Positions 34,510 to 45,099 of a stretch of DNA of 64,000 bases are shown piece after piece. Each line of letters opens with the position of its first letter. Positions within the stretch are counted from its first letter, which is position 1. The DNA is from Acheta domesticus. Lineage: Eukaryota > Arthropoda > Insecta > Orthoptera > Gryllidae. Position numbers and translations under genes: made by a program. The stretch spans positions 96,392,141 to 96,456,140 of the forward strand of contig JAHLJT010002630.1 of NCBI GenBank assembly GCA_031308135.1, read 5' to 3'. The notes under the pieces are model-generated. The model worked only from the letters and a program-made list of their open reading frames with translations. It was not told the DNA's origin and searched no databases.

Positions 34510-36994
34510 AAGAGGAGCCACGCATCTGCTTTTGAGCCGGAATATCACTTGGGGTATCACCCGCCTTGCGCTTCCCCAACCGGGAGTGTAAAATAAAATT
34601 TCCAGTTCTTGATACAGGTAATGCTGTACCAAGTGGTACAGCAATATCTATAAAATACAAAAGAATAATTAATAAAACACAGTCTACCCAAGAGAAATTA
34701 CCACAAATTAAAAAAAAAAATACCTGAATACAAGTGACTGGAAGATCCACCAAAAACTCCACGGAAGCACCCTTCTACAGGTTCCCCATGCCCTACAACT
34801 GCAGGACTAGGGTCTGTAATACAAAACAAGAAGATATTATTGACATACAGGATGAATCGAGCTTTCGTTCATCATAATTAAAAAACGTTTTTGCACTCAC
34901 CAGAACATAAGGGTCGAGGAACATTGACCCCTTGATCATGGTCTGTTCTCTCTCCTCCATCAGGAGGAGAAGGATCTGTAATACAAAACAGAAGAGTGTT
35001 ATTGACATTCAAGATGAATTGAGCATTTATTTATCAGAATTAAAAATGTTTTTGCACTCACCAGAACATGACAAGGGGCCAAAAGCAATAACCCCTTCAA
35101 CACGTCCTGTTCGCTCTCCTCCATCAGGAGGAGAAGGATCTGCAATACAAAACGAAAAGGTATTATTGTCTTACAAGATGAATCGAGCATTCTTTAATCA
35201 TAATTAAAAACGTTTTTGCCCTCACCAGAACATGGCAAGGGGCGAGGAATAATGACCCCGTCACATGTCAATACTCGATCCCTTGTCCCTCCTCCAGCAG
35301 GAGGATAAGGATCTGTAATACAAAACAAAAAGGTATTACTGTCTTACAAGATGAATCGAGCATTTATTAACCATAATTAAAACGTTTTTGCACTCACGAG
35401 GACATGAGAAGAGGCGTGGAACAATGGCCCCTTGACCATGGTCTGTTCTCTCTCCTCCATCAGGAGGAGAAGGATCTGTAATACAAAACGAAAAGGTATT
35501 ACAGACAAACAAGATGAATCGAGCATTCTTTAATCGTAATTAAAAATGTTTTTGCCCTCACCAGAACATGGCAAGGGGCGAGGAATAATGACCCCGTCAC
35601 ATATCAATACTCGATCCCTCGTCCCTCCTCCAGCAGGAGGATAAGGATCTGTAATACAAAACAAAAATGTATTACTGTCTTACAAGATGAATCGAGCATT
35701 TATTAACCATAATTAAAACGTTTTTGCACTCACGAGGACATGAGAAGAGGCGTGGAACAATGGCCCCTTGACCATGGTCTGTTCTCTCTCCTCCATCAGG
35801 AGGAGAAGGATCTGTAATACAAAACGAAAAGGTATTATTGTCTTACAAGATGAATCGAGCATTCTTTAATCGCAATTAAAAATGTTTTTGTTCACACCAG
35901 AACATGGCAAGGGGCGAGGAATAATGACCCTGTCACGTGTCAATACTCGATCCCTTGTCTCTCCTCCAGCAGGAGGATAAGGATCTGTAATACAAAACAA
36001 AAAGGTATTACTGTCTTACAAGATGAATCGAGCATTCATTAACCATAATTAAAACGTTTTTGCACTCACCAGGACATGAGAAGAGGCGTGGAACAATGGC
36101 CCCTTGACCATCTCACCAGAACATGGCAAGGGGCAAGATGCAGTGGCCCCTTCCACACCTTTTATCTCTCCTCCATCAGGAGGATAAAGATCTGTAATAC
36201 AAAACAAAAGGGTATTATTGAATGTGCACCACATTTATGTGAATTATTGAAAAGGGCATTAAATGTGCACCACAATTAAAATGTGTGGATGTGCACCACA
36301 ATTAAGAAATGTTTTTGAACTCACCAGAACATGAAACGACATTGCAAGGAATGTCGACTGCACCATTCAGAGCAGGTGGAGCTGGTCCTGCAAAGGAATG
36401 AGACATGGTTCATAGATTTGAATAAGTTATCTCATTATTTCATCTAATTGAAGCTCAAAATTATAATAATAATGATAGTAATAACAACTTACGCTTGTGA
36501 GTTGGTATGCTTTCTAGAAACGTCCTGAGTGCTGCTTCCGGCAAATCAGGACGCACATCAGTGAATTTCACTGGCACAGCATTCCATCCTGCTCTGCGTA
36601 ATGCAATCAACATTCCCGGCAAGAAATGCTCCATACAAACAAATCTACGTTTCACTAAGGTATGGAGGGGGCACGTAGCCAATGTCGGGTCCTCAATTGC
36701 CATCAGCCAATTCATACACCTATAATATATAAGAAAGTTTGTATTACATCAATTTTTATATATTAAGAAACAAAATTTATATTCAGTTTAATGTGATTGA
36801 TACACAAATTACTGTATAAAAAATTAGGGTAATAATATTCATTATTGTAATAACATGAAACCATCACAAAAGAATATTGCCAATTTCACTTACCGCTGCG
36901 GATCAGTGGGAAAAGAAAACAGCTTGGTTCTGTCAGCATCTCCCGCTCGCTGATTACGGCAATTGGGAACCCAACAACGCCTATAATTCGGCAT
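34510..36994 (-). CDS. THAP-domain part of a P-element-like gene with duplicated exons
   Basis: Thirteen exons can be placed by GT/AG sites and phase: 36894-36994, 36493-36719, 36325-36387, 36117-36191, 35898-35984, 35734-35811, 35562-35648, 35398-35475, 35226-35312, 35062-35139, 34901-34975, 34724-34813 and 34510-34647. All join in frame (1264 nt, no stops). Exons 1-2 encode a THAP zinc finger, a DNA-binding fold of transposases and regulators: CWVPNC, tryptophan in CMNW, CMEHF and the AVPVKF signature. Exons 3-13 are phase 1-1, and exons 4-11 are variants of a DPSPPDGGE/DPYPPAGGE repeat ending in PCSG, likely disordered. Exon 13 adds a basic stretch (GKRKAGD). The frame then fits either a micro-exon at 34370-34386 or the transposase exon at 31239, the latter across an intron holding piggyBac B. 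Exon 5 uses the weaker donor GTGTGA. Confidence 0.8.
34977..35984 (-). repeat. Three tandem 336-bp repeats, each with two exons
   Basis: Corresponding acceptors are exactly 336 bp apart: 35984, 35648 and 35312 for the 87-nt exon, and 35811, 35475 and 35139 for the 78-nt exon. Introns are nearly as similar as exons, pointing to recent tandem duplication of an exon pair. The 75-nt exons at 34901-34975 and 36117-36191 are older relatives at the edges. Confidence 0.9.
36061..36116 (-). other. Truncated duplicate exon fused behind exon 4
   Basis: The 3' half and GTGAGTGC donor of the 78-nt exon type are present here (AGGACATGAGAAGAGGCGTG, as at 35735-35754), but its 5' half and acceptor are missing. 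The sequence joins directly to the donor of exon 4. This looks like a breakpoint of unequal exchange or deletion within the exon array and offers a cryptic second donor. Confidence 0.6.
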
Positions 36995-37309
36995 TTTGGA
37001 TTTACAAATCCAAACAGCAGACTTATTCCAGAGAGTATAACGGACGTCGACACAGTACGAGATGGTACGAGAGAAACGTCGTTACTTCAAACCATCAAAC
37101 AAAGGAATTTCAAATTTTGGGGGACTTTCGAGCATTCGCTCACTATTGGAAAGCACACTTTCAATTGTTTTTTTCTTAGTAAGCAAAAGTCGCTATAGAT
37201 GGCGCGATAGGATGGGGCACAATGGCGCACCTACCCATAATTCCCTCTGCCACCCCCCACCACTACCATCAACCCCACCGCAATGCTCTAATAAGGCAAT
37301 TTCCCAACC
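36995..37309. other. Upstream region of the THAP gene
   Basis: Presumed promoter and leader of the minus-strand THAP gene. I see no clear TATA box or terminal inverted repeat marking the end of a P-like element. Confidence 0.35.
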
Positions 37310-37490
37310 CTCCCAGTGACGGATCGCTGGTAGGGACATCCAGACGTGGTTCAGATTGAGGCCTGCGTCCGCGTTGAAGTTGTGCGGCCTTCTATTAATT
37401 TCTAGAGCCTCTTTTATCCGTCTATGCCAGTACCGGTTTTCCTTATACAGGAGCCGGGTCTTGTCAAAGACGATCGCATTGTTGTCGGAG
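37310..37490 (-). pseudogene. Penelope-like element, C-terminal endonuclease fragment
   Basis: The minus strand reads YKENRYWHRRIKEALEI, then NRRPHNFNADAGLNLNHVW. This pattern (a basic helix with RRIKEALEI, then a short linker, then a N.D.GL.L...W segment) ends the GIY-YIG endonuclease region of many Penelope-like elements. Upstream coding is replaced by the minisatellite. The identification rests on a short stretch. Confidence 0.5.
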
Positions 37491-38108
37491 AGTTTCATTT
37501 CGCATTGTTGGAGAGTTTCAATTCGCATTGTTGGAGAGTTTGAATTCGCATTGTTGTTGGAGAGTTTGAATTCGCATTGTTGTTGGAGAGTTTGAATTCG
37601 CGTTGTTGTTGGAGAGTTTGAATTCGCGTTGTTGTTGGAGAGTTTGAATTCGCGTTGTTGTTGGAGAGTTTGAATTCGCGTTGTTGTTGGAGAGTTTGAA
37701 TTCACGTTGTTGTTGGAGAGTTTGAATTCGCGTTGTTGTTGGAGAGTTTGAATTCGCATTGTTGTTGGAGAGTTTGAATTCGCATTGTTGTTGGAGAGTT
37801 TGAATTCGCATTGTTGTTGGAGAGTTTGAATTCGCATTGTTGTTGGAGAGTTTGAATTCGCATTGTTGTTGGAGAGTTTGAATTCGCATTGTTGTTGGAG
37901 AGTTTGAATTCGCATTGTTGTTGGAGAGTTTGAATTCGCATTGTTGTTGGAGAGTTTGAATTCGCATTGTTGTTGGAGAGTTTGAATTCGCATTGTTGTT
38001 GGAGAGTTTGAATTCGCATTGTTGTTGGAGAGTTTGAATTCGCATTGTTGTTGGAGAGTTTGAATTCGCATTGTTGTTGGAGAGTTTGAATTCGCATTGT
38101 TGTTGGAG
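37489..38108. repeat. 26-bp minisatellite, about 23 units
   Basis: The unit is GAGAGTTTGAATTCGCATTG plus TTGTTG, with an EcoRI site in each. The first units (37489-37550) are shorter and more variable. A block of units near 37600-37740 carries GCG or ACG instead of GCA. Because 26 is not a multiple of three and no stops occur on the minus strand, all three minus frames stay open (292, 175 and 131 codons), giving Q/N-rich repeats (TLQQQCEFKLSNNNANSNSP). I regard these frames as by-products unless transcription is shown. Confidence 0.95.
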
Positions 38109-39060
38109 CCTTTTAGGTTTGTAATTAGCTTAGATTTTTCTTCAAATATTCATTAACTTTATAGTAGTACATTCAAATAAATTTTAAACAATTAGCCTTC
38201 AGTATTCACTATTATTTCAAATTATAGGGAATGAATAACTTACGTGGATACTCGGTCTTCTCACTTATTTTTATTCATTTTTTCAGTATACTAAAGTATG
38301 ACTAGAGACTAGTTGGTTTTAATGTTTGTGATCGTTCTAGCATAATCTCTTCGTTGATTCGGACATTCCTTTTCCTTCGTCAATCACAAAATAAATCCTA
38401 AGCTTTTTCATAAGTGGTTACGGATTTAGAAGGCATCAAACTATCTTGCATCGTCTGCTTCCTCCAGAATATCATTGTCACGAAAATATCTGCTGACACT
38501 GCGAAATTCCCGGATTTTTTTCTCAATCAGCTTGCATTACCAGAAAAAGCATTCAACTGTTTAATCACAAAGTATCCAGTACAACCAACCCTTGCTACTG
38601 AAAACCGAGAGTAATGACAAATGTTTCTTAACTCATGAAAGTGATAAAAGTTTATTTTTAATAAGCGATAAATTAGAAATAACAAAAAACCTTGTATGTG
38701 ACTCGTCCTCTATTAGTCTTTGAGGACTCGTGACATAAATAACTATAAGTAAACAGAAGTGCAGTAATGGACTAAGTTGATAAAAGATGATAAATAACAT
38801 AAATAAAGCAAAATATGACAATATATTCTGACGAATACCCCGTCTAGCGATCATATACGCCGGTCAGGATATTCGCAGAAATCAAGCTGTAAATCCAATT
38901 AAACTGGTTTATTAATGAACCCTTAAAAAAATACAGTAATCACTCTGTGAAAGAACATGTAAAATACACACACTCAACAATACCTTAACACTTAGCAATC
39001 CGTGCTTGTCACTCTCGGGCCCTGTCCTGCGAATTCCTGTTAACTAATTATTTACACCTT
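38109..39060. other. AT-rich region, no gene recognised
   Basis: Frames up to 73 codons without domains. On the minus strand an AATAAA occurs near 38905. Confidence 0.45.
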
Positions 39061-39720
39061 GTAAGATCTCGTGCTCAAAGCCGCCCAGTGACGCCGGGTT
39101 CGGACTTACGGCACTTCCTTGCTTCAATAATGCAATGGCCTCGACCAACTGGGTCGCATTTACACCAAATTTATACTTGAAAAATCGCAACAATTTACAT
39201 CCATTACTCTCGGCAGTTACAGAATCAGGCAGTCGTTCTAACGATGCTCTAGCTCCCTACCGCATAACGTTCTCCCCCCTCCAACGTTCTCTCTTAGTTC
39301 TCCCCGTCGCGGGACTATTTTTGCTTCATTCGCCACTTCCCCTTACCTTTTCCCGGGTCTCGCCAGCAGCGGCGCGCTTCGGCCTTGGCGACGGCGACAA
39401 GCGGCCGGTGTTCTGTCGAGCTGGCCACGTCACGCGGCACCGGGTACGCTCAGTGACGGCGTCGTATGCCGAAAGTTCGCCAGCTGCTCGTTGCCTTCCG
39501 CGTCGTTTTCCGGGCTTCTTTCTTCAACCGCGCCGGATCCGGGACCCTCGCGAACGCGTCTTCTTCGGTCTTCTTTCGCGTACTCCGCAATTATACGAGC
39601 CGCTAAACTGGAAGTCCAGCGCAGAGAGAGAGGGAGCACATTTTTGCTTTGTTGCCAAATTTATGTTTACTCTTTCTTTTCCTCCCTCCGTTAGACCCGT
39701 CATTGAGAATTTCTAAGAAA
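39061..39720. other. GC-rich island, possible solo LTR or promoter region
   Basis: GC content rises abruptly at 39060-39620. The 193-codon plus-strand frame (39135-39716) is rich in R, S and P without domain signatures, typical of a frame that is open only because of composition. A solo LTR is possible (AATAAA on the minus strand downstream), but no paired copy or target duplication was found. Confidence 0.3.
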
Positions 39721-40800
39721 AGGTTTTAACACCGCCCTACCTTCAGAAACTGAGAACAATTCGACACATTTATTACGGGCAATATTTCTGACGAATTTTT
39801 AAAACAATTCTCTTGTTGAAAGCCATATTTTTGTTTTATTAGTTATTGACACAATTGCAATACTATTTTCTCATTAAATTAAAATTGCATTAGGTAATAT
39901 GGTATAAAATTAATAAAATATTACTTTTATTTGAAAATAATGTGTAATGTAGTATTAAGTGAAAGATGTTTTTTAATTGCATCTTCAGAACATAGTGAGT
40001 TAAATATATTTTGCTTTGTCCCCTCTCCCTCTTCTACTTTTATTCTATGTTACGCTTATGGGGTAAACGCAATAGTTGTTGATTCTGTAACGTCGCGAAT
40101 GAGTGAAACACAGACACGAAATTTTTATGTACAGATTTATTTGCTATTACTATACAATATTTACACCACACTATTTACACGGGGCTCATGGGCCCCCATC
40201 AAAAGGCCTAGAGTTAGTTTTCGTTTACCTTCCTTCATTTAGCAAAATTGATTTAAATATTTATGATCGAATTATGTAAATATTTTTAAACAATAATATT
40301 GTATAGTATCATACCTACAGAACATAAATAACATACAAAATAATAACAAATATTTTTATTGCTTAACAAAAATGTACGATCCCCCCCAGTGATCGGCTGG
40401 ATCTACCCGATTTACTCAAGGAAACAACACCGCTGCACTCCACCGTCCGACTGCCTCCGCCGCCAGCTGCCTGCCGAGGCATCCCAAGACATCCCCCTCG
40501 CGCGAACGGACACCCGCATTCCAGACACGCCCCCGGACCACACCCCTCCCTCTCGCCGGCTGCACGACCTCAGCGTTCCAATACTGAACCGGAAGTTAAC
40601 ATTTGTGGCTTTTCAGTTTGTTACTTAATTTGATAAAAATGTATAATAGTAAATAATAACAAATTTACGAACGTATGCAAGTATTAACATGTGAATCAAA
40701 GGTACATGCGGGGTTGATGAACAAAGTAGTAAATAAACACATTGATAACTTTCGTATAAACATAATATAAAGCGAAATAATTTATGTAAAATACAAAAGA
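39721..40800. other. No gene recognised
   Basis: Mostly AT-rich, with a short GC-rich patch at 40430-40590. No domain-bearing frame. Confidence 0.45.
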
Positions 40801-40810
40801 ACATTGCAAT

Positions 40811-41905
40811 TTATTTACAAATCGAGAGAGACATCTTCGTCGCCACCCAACAGTCTGCGCTGTTATCGCTGATTTCTTCAGACGAAGCATTATTCAATAC
40901 ATTTATAATTATGGGGTCCATAATCTCGCCTCTCAAAAGTTCCTTTCGAAAATCATCTTGAAGATTTTGCACGTGGCGTACGCCTGAAGCCCAATCTGCC
41001 TGCGTCACATGATCTATCGCCTCGTGTGAGAGTCTTTCCACGTCGGTGATTTTAAAAGTGTTATTTTTTTCCTTCACATACCCTTTCACTTGCGCCCAAA
41101 TCTTTTCAATAGGATTATAAGCGCAATGATGAGGCAAACGAATCACTCTGTGACCCATTGCTTTCGCAATTTCGTCCAATTCGTACTGCTTTCGTGGCCG
41201 TGTGTGAATTTTTTTTGCAAATTCTGAGTAATTTTGCTCTGGTCAGTGATGGATCGTAATCAATTCCATTTTTTGCAACCAATCACATATTTCTGACTTG
41301 CGTCTGTGTGAAGTCGGTGCCTTATTCAAAACCATGGAATGATCTGGAGCGTTGTCCATAACAATAACAGCATTTGGACGTAGGTGAGGCAGAAAGCTAT
41401 TCTTGAACCACTCCCTGAACGTCATGGCATTCATTCATTTCCGAGTGTTAGTCCGCACTCTTTGAATTTTTGGAGAGGAAAAAAAGTTTTGCCTCGGGTA
41501 TAAATCCAGTCTCGACAGACCCTGCGTGACAAACAATAAGCCGCGCCCCCTTTCCTAGCGGCAATTTCAATCCTCCTGCTCCGTCCCGAGTTTGAATTAA
41601 TTTCTGGAATCATTCTGATTTACACAGGTTTCATCCATATAATAAATGCACGTGTTAGGTTCCCGAGTGCGAATCTCGTGCATTTCTCTCAAAAACCTAA
41701 CGCGAGCTTCCACAAGGTCACTGCGTTCCATGAGGAACTTTCTACCATCCTTGCATTTAACATATTCAAAACATATAGATTTTAAAATGCGGTACATTGA
41801 CCTCACACTTCCCTTATATTCGATATCTTTTCGTAACGTCCGGGTTAATTTTTCTGCAGTAGGGTATTCACCTCGGTCGTAATATTCCAATACAGTCCGC
41901 CGCAC
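40811..41905 (-). pseudogene. Tc1/mariner-IS630-type transposase relic
   Basis: Four consecutive frames make one decayed DDE transposase. 41597-41905 has an N-terminal helical part, then YYMDETCVNQ with the first aspartate. 41431-41613 is the region after it. 41243-41434 has AVIVMDNAPDHS with the second aspartate. 40811-41179 has RLPHHCAYNPIEKIWAQVKG with the third acidic residue (E). The YxDE..., DNAPxH and NPIExxWxxxK series is diagnostic of the superfamily. At least three frameshifts or stops break it. Terminal inverted repeats were not identified. Confidence 0.8.
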
Positions 41906-42390
41906 TACCGTTTTGTCGAAATCATCCAGATTTGTTACCGTACGTGATTTCCTTCCAGGAGATTTCAGAAGTACGGACCCCGAAGCAGCAAGAGATGATT
42001 TGGCAGTCTTGAAAATGCGTCCAAGTTTTTACTGCGAGTGTTTCATCCAAATCGACATAATTCATATAAATGAGCTAAGTTTCGATTTAGATGATAGTTG
42101 CTGTGAGTCGCAATTGCAAATAAGTACCTTGCTTTTGCAAAGTAAATATGTTGCCGTGGACAGAGCCTGTGGGGATGAAAATGTACATAGATTAGTTATT
42201 TACACACACACAATCTCGCATTCACACTGGTCGCGCTCCCATACACACAAGCTGTATGGGACTGACCGGCTGGAGGGGTAGTGGCGTATGGCTGTGTTGG
42301 AAGGCAGAGTGGTGGTGGTTGGCAGGTGATGGTTTGCGGCTGTTGGCTCGGCTAGCGATGGGGTTGAGGCTGCTCTCCGCCCGTGGTGTC
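41906..42390. other. Spacer and likely 3' UTR of the RLE LINE
   Basis: 42200-42390 follows the stop of the minus-strand LINE and may be its 3' UTR. The rest holds the upstream edge of the Tc1-like relic and no independent gene. Confidence 0.35.
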
Positions 42391-44723
42391 CTACTTCAGG
42401 TGGTATTTGTAGACTTCGTGGGAGCCTCTGATGGCGGCGGAGACCATCCTGCGGCGAAGTGTGGGCAGGTAGTCAGCGTGGACCAATTGCTTCAATAACT
42501 TGCCATTGGCGGGGTCCCACGCGCCGCGTGCCCCCACTACGATGGGCACCGTCTCCACTGAAGTGACGCCGGGAATGGCGCGCGTCTCCGTCACCAGCCG
42601 CGCGTAGTGCGTCAGCTTCTTCCGGCGCGCCTTCGCTAACGAACCCTTTCCGCCCTCGAAGGGCACGGCCACGTCCACGATCTTATACGTGTTGGCTTGT
42701 CGATTTGAAAGCACTAAGTCCGGCCTGCGGCCCTGGCTGCCGAACTCCTCGTCTTCGGCAATCACTTGCCACCCCATGGCGCAGGCGGCGCCCTTCAGCG
42801 CGGCCACGATGTCATCATGTCGCCGGCGGATGACGCCCATGTTGTGGCGGCAGTTGTTTAGGACGTGTGCCTGCGTTTCCTTTCTGGGTCTTTCTTCCGA
42901 GTCCACGCAACCGTAACGACAGCCGTTCTCGGTGGGGTTGCTGACTCACGGGAACCCCGCTCGCATACCGCGCAGCAGGTTGAGGCGCGCCCTGTGCACC
43001 CAGCGGTAGTCGCTCCACCGCAGGTGCTCTCCCGAACGGATAAAATGGTTCGATTGGGCGCCGGCGAGCGCCAGGTCGTGCGCCGCGCGGCCCTGGTCCT
43101 TCTGGCGCTGCCATGCGCTCGAGTCAGTGGCGCCGTTCGCGCCGCGCAGCGTTCGCAGCACGCTCTTCCGCTGCCTGCTCGCCAGGACCTTTTCTCCCTC
43201 TTCCTGCCGAACGATTAGCGATGGAGAGAGCGCGCCGTCATCGAGCTCGAGCGCCCATGCCACCTTGACCGCGGAAGACGCCATCCGCGTCCAGATGTTC
43301 CCCCTTCCCCGGTGTTCCACCTGGGCATTACCGCTCAGGTAATCGGCAATTTCGTCCGGAGAGGGGTCAGCAACTTGCAGCCTGGACGCTGCAGTTCTGC
43401 GCAGCTGTTCCGAGGCCAGGGATCTGATTGTCTTGTCCGGTGATGTAAGAAGCTTGAAGGCGCCCTCCAGGAAGGCGAAATGCACTTCCCGGGAGAATTG
43501 GGGAAGTCCTATTCCGCCTCCAGCCTTCGGAGAATAAAGATAGTGCGTCGACGCGTTGTCCAGCAGACCCAGTACGTCCTTGAGTGCGCGGATGTACTTA
43601 TCGATCGTTTTCCCCTCGGTGGCTTCTATGGAGCGCATCCAAATGGGGGAAGGCCAGGCGTGGCAGGACGAATGTAAGGAGCGCGTCCAGCTTTTGCCAT
43701 GGCGCCAGATTGCTGTCAGCAATATTTCGTGTTTGGTCGATGACGTCGTCCACCGTCGCGTCCATCGGGACGAGGGAGTAGCCCACCGGTTTGCCAAGGA
43801 ACTTGGGAGTCCGAGCTCCTCATGGTACGCAGTTCGCTTCCATTTATGGCGAACCGTTGGTGGAAGATGTGTTTGTCCTTAATGGAAATGGTGTCGCATT
43901 TCCGTGAGTTTATGCTGATGCCGATTTTCTGCGCCTGTGCTGCCAGACTGTTCAGCATGATTTGGAGCTTCCGCGGGTGCGACGCCGCTAGCCACACGTC
44001 GTCCGCGTACGCGCCGCCTTTGACCTGGAGGTCTGAGAGCTCCAAGGTGGCGCGGAGCACCGGGTCCAGCGCCAAGTTGAATAATGCCGGGCTCAGCGGA
44101 CAGCCCTGGCGCACGCCTCTGTCGCACAACGCCGCCTCTGATTGTCCCGCCCCAGTCAGGAACGACGTCGAATTTTCCGTGTATAAATCCTTCACGATGG
44201 CTAGCAACTTCGGGCCAACGTTCGCCGTCGTTAGCCCCTCCATTACCGGCTCGTGTGAAATGGACCCGAAGGCATTAGAAAAGTCGATAAATGCCAGGCA
44301 AAGGTTATGTTTGCCAGCCTTGGCGTCGTCCAGGAGGGTCTCTACTAAAAAATTGTTCTCATACACGCCGTCGTGCGGCCGGAAGCCCTTTTGGGCCGGG
44401 CAGTAGACTGCGTGCTCCTCTGCCCAGTCGTTGTCACAAGCTGCCGCTGTCCGCTGTTGAACTTTGGCAACGTCGAAAATAGGGTGGCCTGCGTCTGCTT
44501 CCTTAAAGAATGAATAAACAGTATACACCATGAAGTCGTAGGCTTCCGCGGCCGGAGTCATGTGGATGATCTTGGCTGTCCGGGTGACGCCGCGTCGAAG
44601 GGTGTGTTGCCGACGTTTCGACCATCTTATCGTGGTCTTCCTCAGGGTTGGTGTGCGCCGGGATGCCCGTAGAATGTTGACGACAGACGGCGGCCTGCTC
44701 CCTTTCAGGAGCTCTTCCGCCAA
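42391..44723 (-). pseudogene. RLE-type LINE (R2/NeSL-like) reverse transcriptase and restriction-like endonuclease
   Basis: 43716-44723 encodes RT: SPAQKGFRPHDG, FIDFSNAFGSISH (motif A), GVRQGCPLSPALFN (motif B) and YADDVW (motif C). After a frameshift at about 43770, 42946-43797 covers the thumb and linker. An in-frame TGA at 42946 precedes a CCHC-like segment (CRYGCVDS...H...C) and the PD-(D/E)XK endonuclease, RRPDLVLSNRQ and KIVDVAVPFE, ending at 42391. The N-terminal zinc-finger/Myb part and the first RT blocks are absent. Residues 1 to about 80 look foreign (LRKTTIRWSKRRQHTL), so the 5' part is fused or deleted. GC-rich relative to its flanks. Confidence 0.8.
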
Positions 44724-45099
44724 AGTTTTTCATTGTTTTTTGTTTTTATTATTTGGTGTGGCCGCCCTATGGTTGTCCCATGTTTGGGCGGCGCACGTTG
44801 TTTAGTCACTTTTCACTCCACTAGCTCCACTTTCACTTGTCACAGAGGGTCGCCTCTCCGTTTATGTGTTTATAGCAGCTCCAAAGAAGAAATGAAGCAT
44901 CCACGCCGTCTCCATCCCCCAAACGGTCACTTCTCAGGGCTTTTGTTTTATTTAGGAAATTATTATTGGCTATTGGGGTGTACATGCGCCGCAGCTCTTT
45001 GGCTTATGCGGCAAGGAAGGGGGCATCTTATTAACTGCCTTATTAACTAACTTAATACTAACTTAACCTATGGATGAAGCCGGCACTTTGGCCGGCAAC
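44724..45099 (-). repeat. Non-coding module shared with 52330-52470
   Basis: 44810-44955 resembles 52330-52470 in the same orientation, sharing TCACTTGTC, GTCGCCTCTCCGT, CCAAACGGTC and AGGGCTTTT(G/A)TTTTAT. On the minus strand the similarity starts with an A-rich stretch (AATAAAACAAAAGCCCT). In both places GGAAGAGCTCC follows toward lower coordinates. It may be a 5' UTR or the 3' end of a LINE, which I cannot decide. Confidence 0.5.

Noticed and set aside
37193..38071. A 292-codon minus-strand frame of Q/N-rich repeats as a protein-coding gene
   Set aside because: All three minus frames of the 26-bp minisatellite are open, so openness here is a property of the repeat and not evidence of coding.
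37489..38108. CRISPR array
   Set aside because: Units are contiguous 26-bp repeats without distinct spacers, in a eukaryotic context: a minisatellite.
39135..39716. A 193-codon plus-strand frame in the GC-rich island as a gene
   Set aside because: No domain, composition-driven R/S/P content, and overlapping open frames on the other strand.
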